7,208 nt of DNA, taken from assembly GCA_039934635.1 (NCBI GenBank), contig JBDTLT010000264.1, forward strand, positions 1 through 7,208, given 5' to 3'. The notes beneath the pieces are model-generated. The model was not told the DNA's origin. It ran no database searches and saw only the letters and a program-made list of their open reading frames with translations. Source of the DNA: DATLFA01 sp039934635. Lineage in GTDB: Bacteria > Actinomycetota > Acidimicrobiia > Acidimicrobiales > WLNW01. Of the stretch, positions 5,652 through 7,208 are shown piece by piece. Position 1 is the first letter of the stretch, and every line of letters begins with the position of its first letter. The position numbers and the translations under genes were made by a program.

Positions 5652-6272
5652 CTACCGAGATCGCAGCGTGGCGAGACCGTCGCCGGTCAGGCTGTCGAAC
5701 GCAGACCGACGTCCCGCAAGCGCGAGGAGTAGCTCCCTGCTCGGTCCGGACACGACAGGGCCGGCGCCAGCCGACCATTGGGTGTCGTTGGCCTGCAGCG
5801 CGAGACCTTCGACCCGCTTCTTGGTGCCGAACACCGGCTGCACATCCTTGAGGTAGTCGAGACAGGCGACGTAGTCCTCGGTTGGCAAGGCGAACGGCTT
5901 GCCAACCGCGTCCGCGACGTCGGCTGAGTGGACCGCGAGTTCGTTGAAAATGCCCGGCAGTTTCAGGCCCGGCGGCATGCCGTGCGACGCGGCGGAATCA
6001 CGTGTCTTTGCCGCGATCTCGGCGGTCGACATCTGCGCCGTCAGCTTGCCGACGAGCTTGCTGTTCATCCGGTCGAGGTTGAATCGAGAGCCGGCGAACG
6101 CGCGGAACACTTGGCCCTTGGACATCGTCGGGATGACGAGCATGTGCGCGGCCACATCCTTGACCGACCAACCGGCACACAGCGAAGGCTTGCTCCATTC
6201 GTCGGGCGTCAGCTGTGCGAGATAGTCGCCGAATGCTTCGCGCCCGTTCTTGATGCTTGTCCACGTGTCCAC
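5652..6272 (-). CDS. DinB/MDMPI-fold protein (maleylpyruvate isomerase family)
   Basis: A 206-residue protein of the mycothiol-dependent maleylpyruvate isomerase N-terminal (DinB-like four-helix bundle) family. The family signature is clear: LTPDEWSKPSLCAGWSVKDVAAHM (21-44) and NELAVHSADV (110-119). Family knowledge puts a divalent metal on two His and one Glu; the matching residues here are His43, Glu111 and His115, so the site looks intact. Members are thiol-dependent (mycothiol) transferases or isomerases, but most are uncharacterised, and I would not name the substrate. The GTG at 6272 is chosen because AGGAG lies 6 bases upstream and family members start near this point (DTWTSIKNGREAF); the longer frame to 6359 has an Arg-rich start unlike the family. 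It may be co-transcribed with the exported protein upstream, 94 bases away on the same strand, though that gap could hold its own promoter. Confidence 0.85.
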   Translation of the reverse strand: MDTWTSIKNGREAFGDYLAQLTPDEWSKPSLCAGWSVKDVAAHMLVIPTMSKGQVFRAFAGSRFNLDRMNSKLVGKLTAQMSTAEIAAKTRDSAASHGMPPGLKLPGIFNELAVHSADVADAVGKPFALPTEDYVACLDYLKDVQPVFGTKKRVEGLALQANDTQWSAGAGPVVSGPSRELLLALAGRRSAFDSLTGDGLATLRSR

Positions 6273-6278
6273 TGCATG

Positions 6279-6283
6279 CTCCT
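6279..6283 (-). promoter_or_regulatory. Shine-Dalgarno site deciding the GTG start of the DinB-fold gene
   Basis: On the minus strand AGGAG lies 6 bases before the GTG at 6272. An ATG at 6277 is out of frame. This supports the shorter 206-residue product over the frame reaching 6359. Confidence 0.7.
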
Positions 6284-6323
6284 GTCGTCGGTCGTGTTCT
6301 GCGCGATCGCACGCGACCGCAAC

Positions 6324-6350
6324 ACGATAACGACGAACAGGCGGGCGCAA
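6324..6350 (-). promoter_or_regulatory. Candidate promoter of the DinB-fold gene
   Basis: On the minus strand TTGCGC (6345-6350) and TATCGT (6324-6329) are separated by 15 bases, within the 94-base gap before the gene. The -10 fits the actinobacterial TANNNT pattern and would give a leader of about 45 bases. The -35 is weak and the spacing short, so this is only a candidate. Confidence 0.25.
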
Positions 6351-6366
6351 TATCGACACGAATGGG

Positions 6367-7208
6367 TCATGCTGCGGCAGCGGTGACCCAGAATCGGCCG
6401 ATGTGTGCGCCGTTCGGGCCGGCCCGCACCAATCGATAGTCGCCTTCGGCCAGCGCGGGTAGTTCGGCGCTGCGACTGAGCGGGTCGCTTGCAGCAGGTT
6501 TCAGCGCAATGGTTGCGATCGGTTTCCAGTCGCGTCCATCCCATCGTTCGAGAGCCGCGGTCTCCGCCAGGCCGGCGAGGGCGCGTTCGACCTCGGCGAT
6601 CGAATTGATGCCGGGCACGAGCGGCCGGAGCATCCCCACGATCGTGCCCGTCGGTTTCACAAGGACTGGCGCGATCGAAATCGCCGGCATGTCTACCGAG
6701 ACGAGCGGCGCGACCGGATCGGCTCCGGCGACGACCTGCAGGATCGTCGCGGCGACGAGCCCTTCGTTCGCCGTCTGCGAGATTCGGTACCACCCCTGAT
6801 CGAGACCCTTGGTCGAGAACCGCTCGGTCGGCCCGGGCGTGTCCACGCGAGCGCTCAAGCCAATTGAGTTGACGACCATCGGTCCGAGCGCCTGCGGCGT
6901 GGCCGTGCAGAACCAGTGGTCGAGGCACATCGCGAGGAGTCGATGCGGAACCCACGATTGGCCATCCCATCGATCGATGCGGGCGGCGACACCAAACGTC
7001 GCCTCCGACCCGTCGTGGTTGACGAGTACGGCGACGAGCTCGGTCGGTTCCTTGTCGGTGACCCGACTCGCGCTCAGCCACAACGAGATCGGTGCCGGGT
7101 CGAGTGGCGGCGGACCTCCTGCCTCCTGCACCGGTGGTGGTGCGGTCGTCGATGGTGGTGGTGCGGTCGTCGATGGTGATGCAGTTGTGGGTGGTGGCGC
7201 GGCGGTCG
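6367..7208 (-). CDS. Probable exported protein with Pro-Thr-Ala linker, 5' end outside the window
   Basis: The frame runs off the right edge, so the N-terminus and any signal peptide or lipobox are not visible; 279 residues can be read. The first 25 are a low-complexity Pro/Thr/Ala/Ser linker built on STTAPPP repeats, as found between a signal sequence or lipid anchor and a folded domain in actinobacterial exported proteins. The remaining 254 residues form two related halves: the first has IDRWDGQSWVP and ends near YRISQT, the second has LERWDGRDWKPIA and ends with EGDYRLVRAG and RFWVT. The RWDGxxW motif, beta-strand-rich make-up and YR close resemble immunoglobulin-like beta-sandwich domains of surface proteins; this is a fold impression, not an identification. 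Two Cys (CLDHWFC) lie in the first half. It ends with an Ala run. A GTG inside the linker (7131) is not a believable start. Confidence 0.7.
   Translation of the reverse strand, partial: TAAPPPTTASPSTTAPPPSTTAPPPVQEAGGPPPLDPAPISLWLSASRVTDKEPTELVAVLVNHDGSEATFGVAARIDRWDGQSWVPHRLLAMCLDHWFCTATPQALGPMVVNSIGLSARVDTPGPTERFSTKGLDQGWYRISQTANEGLVAATILQVVAGADPVAPLVSVDMPAISIAPVLVKPTGTIVGMLRPLVPGINSIAEVERALAGLAETAALERWDGRDWKPIATIALKPAASDPLSRSAELPALAEGDYRLVRAGPNGAHIGRFWVTAAAA
7133..7174 (-). repeat. 21-bp tandem repeat coding for the STTAPPP linker
   Basis: Two identical 21-base copies (7133-7153 and 7154-7174) lie side by side, and a degenerate third copy continues to about 7200. The unit length is a multiple of three, so copy-number changes would lengthen or shorten the linker without breaking the frame. 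Confidence 0.9.

Noticed and set aside
7133..7174. CRISPR-like or regulatory direct repeat
   Set aside because: The copies are adjacent with no spacers and translate in frame as a Pro-Thr-Ala linker.

Overview
The window is GC-rich, densely packed DNA that fits an actinomycete (Actinomycetota). The main clues are a GAF-ANTAR regulator, a mycothiol-type DinB/MDMPI fold protein, a fragment of an actinobacterial TrwC/MobF-like relaxase, frequent GTG starts, and a Pro/Thr/Ala linker typical of exported actinobacterial proteins. I cannot assign a genus from the sequence.

Left part (1-4344): a signalling locus. A GAF-ANTAR protein (minus strand, 143-880) is divergent from a three-gene operon on the plus strand: a GAF protein with a degenerate GGDEF domain (1269-2390), a soluble PAS-PAS histidine kinase (2387-3970) and a single-domain CheY-like receiver (3967-4344). 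The operon genes overlap by exactly 4 bases each (GTGA, then ATGA), so they are probably translationally coupled. The 388-base divergent region carries three clear inverted repeats. The two GAF domains resemble each other, sharing an EGPC motif and several later blocks. The simplest reading is a cytoplasmic sensing module. The kinase and receiver form a phosphotransfer pair with no DNA-binding output. ANTAR domains usually bind RNA, so one possible output is transcription antitermination, but nothing here proves that link.

Middle (4345-4798): a graveyard. On the minus strand there is a short, frameshifted piece of a TrwC/MobF-type conjugative relaxase that starts a few bases after the receiver stop codon. 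Beside it on the plus strand is a short coding-like ORF with no ribosome binding site, probably another remnant. This suggests that a conjugative or mobilisable element once lay here and has decayed.

Right part (4799-7208): ordinary metabolic and cell-envelope genes. A short-chain dehydrogenase/reductase (plus, 4799-5638) converges, with only 13 bases between the stop codons, on a DinB/MDMPI-fold protein (minus, 5652-6272). Upstream of the latter on the same strand is the 3' part of a probable exported protein (minus, 6367 to beyond 7208). It has a Pro-Thr-Ala linker with a 21-base tandem repeat, and two related halves, each with an RWDGxxW motif.

I see no intact mobile element, CRISPR array, tRNA or rRNA. 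The parts most worth a second look are the divergent GAF-ANTAR / GAF-GGDEF-kinase-receiver module and the relaxase remnant.
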